Numbered from the stretch's first letter, positions 1-8,943 are shown. The stretch is DNA of 64,000 nucleotides from Rodentibacter haemolyticus (GCF_015356115.1 NZ_CP063056.1:1550001-1614000), one strand, 5' to 3'. Numbers and translations are program-made. Notes: generated by a model not told the origin, from the sequence alone.

Positions 1-1
1 C

Positions 2-1069
2 GAACTCAAAGAATATGAAGACAAAGTGCTGAAATCTAAAGGTGCGGCATTGGCGTTGGAAAAACAACTTTATGAGGAATTGTTCGATTTATTATTACCG
101 CACTTAGGTGCATTGCAGCTGGCTAGTCTTGTTTTATCGGAGCTTGATGTACTGGTGAACTTGGCAGAACGCGCCGACACTTTAAATTACGTAATGCCGA
201 CTTTTTGTGATGATATTCGTATGAGTATTGAAAACGGTCGCCATCCTGTTGTCGAGCGAGTGCTAAAGGAGCCGTTTATTGCCAACCCTGTTGAACTGAA
301 TTCCGAGCGCCATTTGCTGATTATCACCGGCCCCAATATGGGAGGGAAAAGCACTTATATGCGCCAAACCGCATTGATCACGCTGATGGCGTATATCGGC
401 AGTTTTGTGCCTGCGGATAGTGTGCAGATCGGTCCGATTGATCGCATTTTTACCCGTATCGGTGCATCGGATGATCTCGCCTCCGGTCGCTCCACTTTTA
501 TGGTGGAAATGACGGAAATGGCGAATATTCTCCATCAAGCCACAGCACAAAGTCTAGTTCTTATTGATGAAATAGGACGTGGTACTTCTACCTATGACGG
601 GCTTTCCCTTGCTTGGGCTTGTGCGGAATGGTTGGCGAAAAAGATTCATTCCCTCACTTTATTTGCCACCCATTACTTTGAACTCACCGCTTTACCGGAA
701 CAGTTTGAGGGCATTAAAAATGTGCATTTGGATGCCTTAGAACATAACAACTCCATTGCTTTTATGCACGCCGTACAAGAAGGGGCAGCCAGTAAAAGCT
801 ACGGTTTGGCGGTGGCTGCATTAGCCGGCGTGCCGCAATCCGTGATTAAATTGGCAAAACAAAAATTAACCCACCTAGAAAAAATTTCAGGACATTCGGC
901 GGATCAGCAAATTCAAGCCTTGCGTGAAGCCAATCAAAATCAAGGAGAGTTAATGTTTGAACAAGAAAATGATGTTTTACGTGAAGCCATTGAAAAACTC
1001 GATCCTGATGAACTCAGTCCCAAACAGGCCTTGGCTTATTTGTATCAGTTAAAGAAAATGGTGAATTAA
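2..1069 (+). CDS. mutS: DNA mismatch repair ATPase MutS, C-terminal part (5' end off window)
   Basis: MutS recognises mismatches and uses ATP-driven clamp formation to recruit MutL. The reading frame is open from base 2, so the gene enters from the left edge; about 355 C-terminal residues are present, against about 850 for whole family members. Visible are the Walker A motif GPNMGGKST, the Walker B/signature stretch VLIDEIGRGTSTYDG, the H-loop FATHYFELT, and the C-terminal helical tail ending in LAYLYQLKKMVN. The internal ATG at 26 is not the true start. No gene follows on this strand before the convergent msrQ. The family assignment is secure. Confidence 0.97.
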   Translation, partial: ELKEYEDKVLKSKGAALALEKQLYEELFDLLLPHLGALQLASLVLSELDVLVNLAERADTLNYVMPTFCDDIRMSIENGRHPVVERVLKEPFIANPVELNSERHLLIITGPNMGGKSTYMRQTALITLMAYIGSFVPADSVQIGPIDRIFTRIGASDDLASGRSTFMVEMTEMANILHQATAQSLVLIDEIGRGTSTYDGLSLAWACAEWLAKKIHSLTLFATHYFELTALPEQFEGIKNVHLDALEHNNSIAFMHAVQEGAASKSYGLAVAALAGVPQSVIKLAKQKLTHLEKISGHSADQQIQALREANQNQGELMFEQENDVLREAIEKLDPDELSPKQALAYLYQLKKMVN

Positions 1070-1165
1070 AAAACATTCAGAAAAATGTACATAATCGCTT
1101 TGAGTGATGGCTATATCACAAGGCCAGCATTGGAAAATCAACATTCAAAATCTAAAGATTCTCAG

Positions 1166-1303
1166 TATTATGTATCGGTTACATAAAGAGAATTTTATCT
1201 CTGAGACTTCTTAGGGTGGGGGGAGTAAAGTAGTAACGCACTGCTTCATCATTAAATCTTGATACTTGGTGCGTTACGGCTTGGCCTAACGCACCTTACA
1301 ATG
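1166..1303. repeat. Small inverted-repeat element, copy A (right end truncated)
   Basis: Copy A of a dispersed element described in the findings. It opens with TATTATGTATCGGTTACATAAAGAG-like DNA (1166-1190), resembling the left ends of copies B and C. It contains the inverted repeat GGTGCGTTA (1269-1277) / TAACGCACC (1287-1295) and ends in ACCTTACAATGTT, shared with copy D. The expected right terminal repeat is missing; sequence homology stops at the msrQ stop codon. The rest of the 230-bp gap after mutS shows nothing else I recognise. Confidence 0.55.
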
Positions 1304-1888
1304 TTAACGAATAAATTTGGACGAAAGGCACTTCCATATCAAAATAATCAGCACGCAAACACCGATAATAATCGGTGCAAGTGTAACGCTTTTTACCGAC
1401 CAATAATAATGTACTGCCGCAAGTCCAATGGCAAGATAAGCCAATTGGTGAATTTTAAACCATTTTTGCCCTAATTTCCGTTTTAGTGAAGGTAATGATG
1501 TGATTGCCATTAAGGTTAAAATGGCAAAGGCGATAAAACCCAGGAGCAAATAGGGGCGAGTAAATAGCTCACTGAAAAACAGATTTATATCTAGCCCTAA
1601 TTCCAACGTAAAATAGCCGGTGATATGTAAGGCTGCCCAAACAAAAGCCCATAGTCCGAGTGGTCGGCGTAAAATTTGATACTGATTTTTTTGCAGTAAT
1701 TGCAAGATAATGCCGACAAAAAACATCACGCAAAAAATAATGATTGCGGTGTAACCGAGAAAATGTTCAATTTCTTTAATCGGATCGCTGCCGAGTAGGT
1801 TAGGAGCGTCATCGCTAAGGACGTAACCCAGCCATATTGCGGGACTGATACAGGATAAATGAATGAATATTCGCCAAAAACGTAGCAT
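1304..1888 (-). CDS. msrQ: Heme-binding membrane subunit MsrQ of the MsrPQ system
   Basis: MsrQ (formerly YedZ) is the inner-membrane b-type heme protein that passes respiratory-chain electrons to the periplasmic reductase MsrP. The 194-residue protein is strongly hydrophobic with about six membrane segments and carries histidines in helices (for example ALHITGYF and IHQLAYLAIGLAAVHYYW) that suit heme ligation in the ferric-reductase-like family. Its ATG overlaps the msrP stop by one base (TAATG), implying translational coupling. Length and partner gene match the family. Confidence 0.93.
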   Translation of the reverse strand: MLRFWRIFIHLSCISPAIWLGYVLSDDAPNLLGSDPIKEIEHFLGYTAIIIFCVMFFVGIILQLLQKNQYQILRRPLGLWAFVWAALHITGYFTLELGLDINLFFSELFTRPYLLLGFIAFAILTLMAITSLPSLKRKLGQKWFKIHQLAYLAIGLAAVHYYWSVKSVTLAPIIIGVCVLIILIWKCLSSKFIR

Positions 1889-2814
1889 TAGAAATTTTTC
1901 CCTAGATCTAAACCTGTGTATAAATGAGCGACTTCTTTTTCGTAGCCGTTGAACATTAACGTGGGTTGTCGTTTGACCGATAACAGTCCACCACTGCCGA
2001 TAACCCTTTCAGATGATTGAGACCAACGGGGATGATCTACATTCGGATTTACATTAGCGTAAAAACCGTATTCGTTAGGAGCGAGTTTTTCCCAAGTGGT
2101 TAATGGGCGGTTTTCCGAGAAAGTAATTTTAACGATGGACTTGATACTTTTAAAGCCATATTTCCACGGCACAACCAGCCGGATTGGCGCGCCATTTTGC
2201 GGTAGTAGGGGCTTGCCGTATAAACCTGTTGCCAGTAATGTTAATGAGTTTAGCGCCTCGTCTAAACGCAAGGCTTCCACATAAGGGTAATCAATCCCAC
2301 CGCCGAAAAAGTGGTTTTTTTGCCCCGGCATTTGTTCGGGATCAAACAGGGTATGGAAAACAACATATTTGGCTTTGGAAGTCGGCTTTGCTTTTTCAAT
2401 TAAGCGGGCCAGTTCAAATCCCTGCCAAGGAATGACCATTGACCAAGCCTCAACGCAACGAAAGCGATAAATACGTTCTTCTAGGGGAAAGGTGTTGGTT
2501 AGGGCTGCGTAGTCGAGGGTAAAAGGTTGCTCGACTTCACCGCTAATTTCAAGTTGCCAGGGGTTGGTCTTAAATGCTTTGGCATAGCGGGCAGGAGAGC
2601 CTTTATCTACACCGAATTCATAAAAATTATTGTAACCGATCACTTTCTCTTCGGGAGTTAGTTCCAAAGTATTGAGGGATGTTGAATTTATAGGAACATT
2701 GGCAAAGTGGGTTTTCGGCAATAATGCGCCCGCCATTCCAAGCCCAAGTGCGGTGATAATTTTGCGTCTTTGTTTAAAAATCGTCTCAGGGGTTACGTCA
2801 GATTGCTTTAGCAT
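1888..2814 (-). CDS. msrP: Periplasmic methionine sulfoxide reductase catalytic subunit MsrP
   Basis: MsrP (formerly YedY) is a molybdopterin enzyme that reduces methionine sulfoxide in oxidised periplasmic proteins. The N-terminus has a twin-arginine signal (QRRKIITALGLG, RR at 16-17), as expected for a cofactor-loaded Tat substrate. Cys120 in YRFRCVEAWSMVIPW is the conserved molybdenum ligand. Length is 308 residues, near the usual 330. AAGGAAAA precedes the ATG. It is transcribed with msrQ and lies back to back with an ECF sigma gene across an 80-bp gap, so both directions may share regulation. Confidence 0.96.
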   Translation of the reverse strand: MLKQSDVTPETIFKQRRKIITALGLGMAGALLPKTHFANVPINSTSLNTLELTPEEKVIGYNNFYEFGVDKGSPARYAKAFKTNPWQLEISGEVEQPFTLDYAALTNTFPLEERIYRFRCVEAWSMVIPWQGFELARLIEKAKPTSKAKYVVFHTLFDPEQMPGQKNHFFGGGIDYPYVEALRLDEALNSLTLLATGLYGKPLLPQNGAPIRLVVPWKYGFKSIKSIVKITFSENRPLTTWEKLAPNEYGFYANVNPNVDHPRWSQSSERVIGSGGLLSVKRQPTLMFNGYEKEVAHLYTGLDLGKNF

Positions 2815-2893
2815 TGTTTTTTTCCTTTTTATAAAAATGGTTCTCTTTTGACTGAAATCATTTAAAATTCTTACAAAAAAATTAAAAAGTGAA

Positions 2894-3463
2894 ATGTACA
2901 GTCTCTCAAATAAAGAAATTGATGAAATACGGCTACAAATGCTTAAATTTACTGTATTACAACTCTCTGACCGGAGTTTGGCAGAAGATATAGTTCAAGA
3001 AGCCTTTGAATCCGCTTATAAATATGCTGATACCTTCCGAGGGAAAGCGGCACTGAAAACGTGGATATTTGCGATTCTTAAAAATAAGATTATTGATGCT
3101 TTGAAGCGAAAAAATCAGTTGATTACAGTATCGGAATTGGTTGAGGAGCAAGACGTTGAGCATTTTTTTGATCAACAGGGGCATTGGCATAAAAATGAGG
3201 CGGTTTCAGATTGGGGTGGCGCGCAATCAGCCGTTTATAAAAGTGAATTTTGGGCGATTTTCCATCTTTGTTTAAATAAACTGACTTCTCAGCAAGCCCG
3301 TGTTTTTATGATGCGTAATTATATCGGTCTATCCGCTCGAGAGATTTGTCAAGAATGCAATATCTCGATTACGAATCTCAATGTGTTACTTTATCGTGCC
3401 AGATTACAGCTACAAGTTTGTTTGTCAAAAAATTGGTTTAATGGTGAAAATGATGCAATGTAA
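2894..3463 (+). CDS. ECF-type RNA polymerase sigma factor
   Basis: A 189-residue extracytoplasmic-function sigma-70 factor. Region 2 is recognisable in LAEDIVQEAFESAYKYADTF and in the promoter-melting segment GKAALKTWIFAILKNKIID. Region 4 is the C-terminal helix-turn-helix around QARVFMMRNYIGLSAREICQE. Sigma regions 1.1 and 3 are absent, as in ECF factors. The start at 2894 keeps the full region 2; the Shine-Dalgarno there is poor, and ATG 2939 would cut into region 2. The stop overlaps the next gene, a small zinc-finger protein likely to be its anti-sigma. Divergence from msrPQ makes that operon a plausible target. The sigma identity is firm; the target is inference. Confidence 0.9.
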   Translation: MYSLSNKEIDEIRLQMLKFTVLQLSDRSLAEDIVQEAFESAYKYADTFRGKAALKTWIFAILKNKIIDALKRKNQLITVSELVEEQDVEHFFDQQGHWHKNEAVSDWGGAQSAVYKSEFWAIFHLCLNKLTSQQARVFMMRNYIGLSAREICQECNISITNLNVLLYRARLQLQVCLSKNWFNGENDAM

Positions 3464-3635
3464 ACAAGCGACTCAATTTATTTCATTATCTTATGAGCGG
3501 CCTTTGTCGGTTTATCAGAAAATTCGTCTTAAAACCCATTTACTCATCTGCCCGCATTGTCGGGCTTTTGGTAAGAATACCGAACGAGTACATCATTTCC
3601 TAAAAAATTATTGTCAAGGCGAAGGGGAAAAATAA
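3441..3635 (+). CDS. Small zinc-finger protein, probable cytoplasmic anti-sigma factor
   Basis: A 64-residue protein with HLLICPHC (His33, Cys37, Cys40) plus Cys7, the spacing of the zf-HC2/ZAS anti-sigma fold. I see no transmembrane segment, so it would act in the cytoplasm, unlike membrane-bound RseA. It overlaps the sigma gene end (sigma stop at 3461-3463). Starts at ATG 3441 or 3450 are both possible; an in-frame ATG at 3381 lies deep in the sigma gene and is less likely. ZAS proteins often release their sigma factor on thiol oxidation, which fits the neighbouring sulfoxide repair genes. This role is inferred from fold and context. Confidence 0.75.
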   Translation: MVKMMQCKQATQFISLSYERPLSVYQKIRLKTHLLICPHCRAFGKNTERVHHFLKNYCQGEGEK

Positions 3636-3665
3636 AAAAGCAACAACCTTTTGGCTGTTGCTTTT
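3636..3665. terminator. Bidirectional terminator between the sigma/anti-sigma pair and purL
   Basis: Ten-base perfect stem AAAAGCAACA (3636-3645) / TGTTGCTTTT (3656-3665) with a 10-base loop, directly after the zinc-finger gene stop. The A and T tracts on the two sides allow termination in both directions, and purL converges with its stop at 3678. Confidence 0.85.
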
Positions 3666-3677
3666 TAGCTATGCTTA

Positions 3678-6600
3678 TCACGACTCCAGCGCTACTCTCG
3701 CATTTCTAAACAACCGCATCCAGGCACCGTCTTCGCTCCAATCTTCCGGATACCAAGAGTTGCTTACGGCTCGGAATACGCGTTCCGGATGTGGCATCAT
3801 GGCGGCGATGCGCCCGTCTGCGTTAGTGATTGCAGTGATGCCTAAAACGGAACCATTTGGGTTTGCCGGATAGGTTTCGGTTACGTTCAAATGGCTATCG
3901 ATGTATTGTGCGACAATCAGGTTTTGGGCTTGAAGTGCGGTCAAATTTTCCGGTGTTTTAAATTCTACGCGACCTTCTCCGTGAGATACGGCAATCGGCA
4001 TATGTGAACCTGCCATACCTTGGAACCATAAGGAGTTGGTATCATTGATTTTCACCATTGCAGCCCTTGCTTCAAAACGTTCGGATTTGTTGCGAACGAA
4101 ACGTGGCCAGTTTTCTGCACCGGGGATAATTTCGGCAAGGGTTGAGATAAATTGACAGCCGTTACACACGCCCAATGAAAGGGTGTTTTCATTGGCGAAG
4201 AATTGGCTGAATTGATCGCGTAATTGTGGGTTGAACAAAATTGATTTTGCCCAACCGCCACCCGCGCCGAGTACGTCTCCGTAAGAGAAACCGCCACAAG
4301 CGACCATCGCGTTAAAGTCGTTTAAATTGTAACGCCCAGCCATTAAGTCGCTCATATGAACATCAATTGCGGCAAAGCCTGCACGATCAAATGCTGCAGC
4401 CATTTCTACGTGGCTGTTTACCCCTTGTTCACGTAATACGGCGACTTTAGGCTTCACACCTTTGGCGATGTAAGGGGCGGCGATATCTTCATTCGGATTG
4501 TAAGTTAAGAATGCGGATAAGCCTTTGTTTGCCGGATCTTTTTTCGCTTCAAATTCTTGATCGGCACATTCAGGGTTATCACGTAATCGTTGCATTTGGT
4601 GAGTGAGTTCTGCCCAAATACCACGTAATTCAGAACGTTTTTCACTAAGTAATTTTTTGTTTCCACGTGCGATTTCAATACGATCATCGCCGGTGGCAGT
4701 ACCGATTTCGTGTGTGAGAGACAGTAAATCGTGCATTTTTAAGATTTCGCGTACCGAGCTTAATTCGCTTTCCGCCACTTGAATTACCGCACCGAGCTCT
4801 TCACTGAATAACACGGCAAGATCGTTATCGCCCAGAGCCGAAATATCTACCTCCAAGCCACAGTTACCGGCAAATGCCATTTCGGTTAAAGTGGCAATTA
4901 AACCGCCGTCCGAACGGTCGTGGTAAGCCAATAATTTACCTTCCGCTACGAGGGCTTGCATCGCATTGAAGAAGTTTTTCAAGGCGTTTACATTCACGAC
5001 ATCGGCAGGTTTATCGCCGAGTTGTTTGTAAACTTGTGCAAGTGCGGTCGCACCAAGGCGATTTTTTCCTTCGCCTAAATCAATTAATAATAAACGGGAT
5101 AAGCCTTTATCGGTGCGAAGTTGCGGGGTGACGGTTTTACGCACATCTTCGACACGGGCAAATGCACTGATAACCAAGGAAAGCGGAGCCGTTACGGTTT
5201 TTTTCTCGCCATTGTCAATCCACGTGGTTTTCATCGACATCGAATCTTTACCCACCGGAATGGTAAGTCCGAGTGCCGGGCAAAGTTCTTCGCCCACGGC
5301 TTTCACCGCTTCGTAAAGACCTGCATCTTCACCGCCGTGTCCTGCGGCGGACATCCAGTTTGCGGAAAGTTTGATACGTTTAATATCGCCGATATTTGCC
5401 GCGGCAATGTTCGTGATGGATTCTGCGACAGCCAAACGTGCCGATGCACCGAAATCGAGTAATGCGACAGGTGCACGTTCTCCCATTGCCATTGCTTCGC
5501 CGTGATAGCTATCAAGGCTTGCCGTGGTTACCGCCACATCAGACACCGGAATCTGCCATGGTCCTACCATTTGATCGCGCGCTACCATACCGGTTACCGA
5601 GCGGTCGCCGATAGTAATTAAGAAGGTTTTTTCCGCTACGACAGGTAAACGTAACACGCGGTGAAGGGCTTCTTTTAATTCGATGCCGTCTTGTAAAACA
5701 GGGGAATTTTTGACCGCACTTGATTGCACGTTACGGGTCATTTTCGGCGTTTTACCGAGTAATACGTTCATCGGTAAATCAATCGGGTTATTGTCAAAAT
5801 GGTCATCATGTAAGGTTAAATGTTTTTCTTCGGTTGCTTCACCGATCACCGCAAACGGTGCGCGTTCACGTTCACAAAGCGTGGTGAATAATTCGAGTTT
5901 TTCCGGTGCAACAGCAAGGACATAGCGTTCTTGCGATTCGTTACACCAAATTTCGAGCGGTGACATTCCTTTTTCATCACAAAGAATAGAACGTAAATCG
6001 AATTTACCGCCACGTTCGCCATCATGTACCAATTCCGGCATAGCGTTGGATAAACCGCCTGCGCCCACATCGTGAATGAATAAAATCGGGTTGTCATCAC
6101 CAAGTTGCCAACAACGGTCGATCACTTCTTGGCAACGGCGTTCCATTTCAGGGTTTTCACGTTGAACCGAGGCGAAATCCAAATCTTCTTTGGATTTGCC
6201 GCTGTCCATTGAAGAAGCGGCACCGCCACCTAAACCGATATTCATTGCCGGACCGCCTAATACGATCAGTTTCGCACCGACCGGAATTTCACCTTTTTGT
6301 ACGTGTCCGGCACGAATATTACCAATACCGCCCGCCAGCATAATCGGTTTGTGGTAGCCACGTACTTCTTCACCGTTGAAGCTGTTTACTTTCTCTTCAT
6401 AAGTACGGAAATAACCCAGTAATGCAGGGCGACCGAATTCATTGTTGAAAGCGGCACCGCCGAGTGGACCTTCAAGCATAATATCTAATGCGGAGGCAAT
6501 TCGATTGGGTTTAGAAAGCGGATTTTCCCAGGGTTGTTCAAAATTTGGAATCACTAAATTTGATACGGAAAAGCCGGTTAAGCCTGCTTTGGGTTTTGCC

Positions 6601-7574
6601 CCACGACCGGTTGCACCCTCATCACGAATTTCTCCGCCGGAACCTGTCGCCGCCCCCGGGAATGGAGAAATCGCAGTGGGGTGGTTGTGGGTTTCGACCT
6701 TCATTAAAATGTGAGTATCTTCGTTGTGGTAACGATATTGCCCGTCTTGATCAGCAAAGAAACGACCGACTTTTGAGCCTTCCATCACCGCCGCATTATC
6801 TTTATAGGCGGAAAGCACGAAATCAGGGGTTTTCTCAAACGTATTTTTGATCATTTTGAACAAAGATTTATCTTGTTTTTCACCATCAATAACCCAGTCT
6901 GCATTAAAGATTTTGTGACGACAATGTTCGGAGTTGGCTTGGGCGAACATATAAAGTTCAATATCGTTCGGATTACGCCCAAGTGCGGTAAAATTTTCCA
7001 CCAAATAATCAATTTCGTCCTCTGCCAACGCAAGGCCCAATTCAATATTTGCCGTTTCTAACGCTTTGCGACCGCCGCCTAAAATATCGACAGTGGTGAA
7101 AGGTTTCGGGGATTGATGACGGAATAAAATTTCCGCCTCTTTAGCATCACGAATGACGGTTTCCATCATTCTGTCGTGTAAAAGTGCGGTTAATTTTTCT
7201 TGTGTTTTTTCATCTAATTTTTGGTTAAATTCGAAATAATACGCCAAACCCCGTTCAATACGAGCTACTGCCTTTAAGCCACAGTTATGTGCGATATCAG
7301 TCGCTTTTGACGACCAAGAAGAAATCGTACCGATACGAGGAATCACAATGAAAGTTTCACCTTTTGCTTCGTGCTCTGTGAGTGTCGGTCCGTAGTGAAG
7401 TAGGGCTTTCAGTTTACTTTCTTGCTCAGTGGAAAGTGGCGTATTGAGTTCCACAAAATGTACGTATTCGGCGTAGACGGATTGCACCGGCACAGCATTT
7501 TGTCGAAACTTTTGCATTAAACCATTGATACGGAATTCAGAAAGGGCAGGAGAGCCACGGAAAATTTGAAACAT
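3678..7574 (-). CDS. purL: Phosphoribosylformylglycinamidine synthase (single-chain)
   Basis: PurL catalyses the fourth step of purine synthesis, converting FGAR plus glutamine and ATP to FGAM. The single-chain 1298-residue form fits the gamma-proteobacterial enzyme (about 1295). It has an N-terminal PurS-like part, the synthetase core (VETHNHPTAISPFPGAATGSGG) and a C-terminal glutaminase with the catalytic Cys in LGVCNGCQF and the MPHPERVFR end. I chose ATG 7574 (MFQIFRGSPALSEF) because it follows AAAGGAAA and matches the family N-terminus; an upstream in-frame ATG at 7619 adds 15 unrelated residues. A PurR-type operator lies 65 bp upstream. The gene contains several USS copies. Confidence 0.97.
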   Translation of the reverse strand: MFQIFRGSPALSEFRINGLMQKFRQNAVPVQSVYAEYVHFVELNTPLSTEQESKLKALLHYGPTLTEHEAKGETFIVIPRIGTISSWSSKATDIAHNCGLKAVARIERGLAYYFEFNQKLDEKTQEKLTALLHDRMMETVIRDAKEAEILFRHQSPKPFTTVDILGGGRKALETANIELGLALAEDEIDYLVENFTALGRNPNDIELYMFAQANSEHCRHKIFNADWVIDGEKQDKSLFKMIKNTFEKTPDFVLSAYKDNAAVMEGSKVGRFFADQDGQYRYHNEDTHILMKVETHNHPTAISPFPGAATGSGGEIRDEGATGRGAKPKAGLTGFSVSNLVIPNFEQPWENPLSKPNRIASALDIMLEGPLGGAAFNNEFGRPALLGYFRTYEEKVNSFNGEEVRGYHKPIMLAGGIGNIRAGHVQKGEIPVGAKLIVLGGPAMNIGLGGGAASSMDSGKSKEDLDFASVQRENPEMERRCQEVIDRCWQLGDDNPILFIHDVGAGGLSNAMPELVHDGERGGKFDLRSILCDEKGMSPLEIWCNESQERYVLAVAPEKLELFTTLCERERAPFAVIGEATEEKHLTLHDDHFDNNPIDLPMNVLLGKTPKMTRNVQSSAVKNSPVLQDGIELKEALHRVLRLPVVAEKTFLITIGDRSVTGMVARDQMVGPWQIPVSDVAVTTASLDSYHGEAMAMGERAPVALLDFGASARLAVAESITNIAAANIGDIKRIKLSANWMSAAGHGGEDAGLYEAVKAVGEELCPALGLTIPVGKDSMSMKTTWIDNGEKKTVTAPLSLVISAFARVEDVRKTVTPQLRTDKGLSRLLLIDLGEGKNRLGATALAQVYKQLGDKPADVVNVNALKNFFNAMQALVAEGKLLAYHDRSDGGLIATLTEMAFAGNCGLEVDISALGDNDLAVLFSEELGAVIQVAESELSSVREILKMHDLLSLTHEIGTATGDDRIEIARGNKKLLSEKRSELRGIWAELTHQMQRLRDNPECADQEFEAKKDPANKGLSAFLTYNPNEDIAAPYIAKGVKPKVAVLREQGVNSHVEMAAAFDRAGFAAIDVHMSDLMAGRYNLNDFNAMVACGGFSYGDVLGAGGGWAKSILFNPQLRDQFSQFFANENTLSLGVCNGCQFISTLAEIIPGAENWPRFVRNKSERFEARAAMVKINDTNSLWFQGMAGSHMPIAVSHGEGRVEFKTPENLTALQAQNLIVAQYIDSHLNVTETYPANPNGSVLGITAITNADGRIAAMMPHPERVFRAVSNSWYPEDWSEDGAWMRLFRNARVALES

Positions 7575-7639
7575 AAGGATTTCCTTTGAGTCTGGATAGA
7601 AATGAAAATTACGCGTCATTATAAAGGAAAACGCTAAAA

Positions 7640-7655
7640 ACGAAAACGTTTGCGC
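7640..7655 (-). promoter_or_regulatory. PurR operator (PUR box) upstream of purL
   Basis: On the minus strand the 16-mer reads GCGCAAACGTTTTCGT, matching 15 of 16 bases of the Escherichia coli PUR box ACGCAAACGTTTTCGT. It lies 65 bp before the purL start, suitable for repression by PurR with hypoxanthine or guanine. Confidence 0.85.
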
Positions 7656-7743
7656 TATGGTTTGGTAGAATAAATTTACTTGTCAAATTGATGACTCGTT
7701 TTATCATAATAACGCTAAGTAATGAAAGAAGGTGAATACAACA

Positions 7744-8104
7744 ATGGGTGTTCTTGGTCCGCATGAAGGAAAATAGTTGGAATTAATGTTAAAGGGGCAA
7801 AAAAATATATCGCTTTTTTCTCTGATTATGGAATTCCGGAAGTTTTTTCGCCATATATAGAAAAGGGGACATTTAACCTTAAAACGGTTAGCCTAGATTA
7901 GAATGCTATATAATCTATAAAAGCGGCTATTCTGGTGACGTGGATTGTCTGGTTTCTTTGTTAGAGGAAGGAAGTATGAAATTTAACCCTTCGATAGAGA
8001 GAAAAATAGGCGAATTATTAGGTTATGATAGTGAGGATATAGAATTTTATATCGCTAATTTCATTGAGTTTTTTAAAAATGAAAGAGAAGAAACTTTCTC
8101 CTGA
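7744..8104 (+). pseudogene. Frameshifted remnant of a small uncharacterised protein
   Basis: Three consecutive fragments in three frames read as one broken protein. They are MGVLGPHEGK with a TAG at 7774; then KGAKKYIAFFSDYGIPEVF from about 7788 to a TAG at 7899; then YKSGYSGDVDCLVSLLEEGS onward through GELLGYDSEDIEFYIANFIEF to TGA 8102. A good Shine-Dalgarno (AGAAGGTGA) precedes the first ATG, as expected for a once-functional gene of about 115 residues. The last piece alone could be read as a 42-residue ORF from ATG 7976 behind AGAGGAAGGAAG. Function is unknown. A hairpin (8106-8129) follows. Confidence 0.6.
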
Positions 8105-8105
8105 A

Positions 8106-8129
8106 ACGGCAAAGTTTCTACTTTGCCGT
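8106..8129. terminator. Hairpin between the remnant gene and the AhpD-like gene
   Basis: Perfect 10-bp stem ACGGCAAAGT (8106-8115) / ACTTTGCCGT (8120-8129) with a TTCT loop, between two convergent units. There is no clear T tract on either side, so it may end transcripts weakly or simply protect 3' ends. Confidence 0.5.
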
Positions 8130-8141
8130 ATAGCTATTGGA

Positions 8142-8687
8142 TTAAGCGAAAGGCTGTAATTCAGGATTAATCGGTGTTTCTGCAATGTTGTTTACATAGT
8201 TGCATAAGGTGGCAAGGCTTACCCCGAGAATCACATCAATCGCATTTTCTTGCGTGTATCCCGCCTCAAAGAAAGTTTGTAATTGCACTGCTGTCAGTTT
8301 GGCTTTTTGGAGTATGACGGCAAGCGTAAAACGTGCCAACGTATCAAGCTTATGAGCGCTTTCAATACGTGCCGTTGCACGAATTTGGTTTACCAATTCT
8401 TCTTCCAAATTTAATACTTTTAACGCAATTTTTGTGTGTCCTGCAACACAGAAACCGCAACCGTTTACTACGGCAGCCGTAATTTGCACCACTTCACGTT
8501 CGGTTGCCGTAAGGCTGTTTCTACCGTTAATCCCGCCAACCGTGCGATAGGTTTCTAATGCGGTTGGTGCGTTAGCAAGTACGCCGATTAAGTTCGGAAT
8601 AAATCCATTGGCGTTTTTAACCGCACTTAATGCTTCTTTTGCACCTTCAGGCGCACTTTCAATAGTGTGAATAGTAAATTGCGACAT
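8142..8687 (-). CDS. Carboxymuconolactone decarboxylase / AhpD-like peroxidase-family protein
   Basis: A 181-residue all-helical protein of the AhpD/CMD superfamily. The signature is NGCGFCVAGHT with Cys77, Cys80 and His84, the redox-active CxxC plus proton-relay histidine of alkylhydroperoxidase-type members. Length and the arrangement of two CMD-like halves suit the 'peroxidase-related' subgroup rather than a true decarboxylase. It appears as a single gene with GGGAGAATTTT before the ATG. The substrate is unknown; a general hydroperoxide role is inferred from the CxxC motif. Confidence 0.82.
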   Translation of the reverse strand: MSQFTIHTIESAPEGAKEALSAVKNANGFIPNLIGVLANAPTALETYRTVGGINGRNSLTATEREVVQITAAVVNGCGFCVAGHTKIALKVLNLEEELVNQIRATARIESAHKLDTLARFTLAVILQKAKLTAVQLQTFFEAGYTQENAIDVILGVSLATLCNYVNNIAETPINPELQPFA

Positions 8688-8841
8688 AAAATTCTCCCGT
8701 GTAAGTTCATAACGCTATTTGCTAGGAATACTACGTGAGGCTTTTTAGTTTGAAAAAGAAATAAAGGCTATTTGATAGATGATAAAGTTATAAAGAGCGG
8801 TTGAAAAATTGATTGAATTTTCAATCGCACTTTGTGTGAAT

Positions 8842-8937
8842 TATTAGGATGTATCAGTTGCACAAAGAGATATTTATTCGGTAGGGGCGTTGAGCTTTGC
8901 GTAACGCACCCTACAATCATTTGGGCAAGTGCTACAA
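8842..8937. repeat. Small inverted-repeat element, copy B
   Basis: Left end GATGTATCAGTTGCACAAAG (8849-8868) is matched by the inverted right end TTGGGCAAGTGCTACA (8921-8936). Between them lies GTAGGG followed by CGTAACGCACCCTAC (8900-8914), the same core as copies A and C. The whole 250-bp gap between the AhpD-like gene and lpxH holds this element and one degenerate USS-like inverted pair. Confidence 0.6.
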
Positions 8938-8943
8938 CCGGAG

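Noticed and set aside
1086..1187. 33-codon reading MYIIALSDGYITRPALENQ... between mutS and msrQ
   Set aside because: No ribosome binding site, runs into repeat copy A, and no recognisable sequence pattern.
5113..7061. Long open readings opposite purL
   Set aside because: Shadow frames of a highly conserved gene; no start signals or family resemblance.
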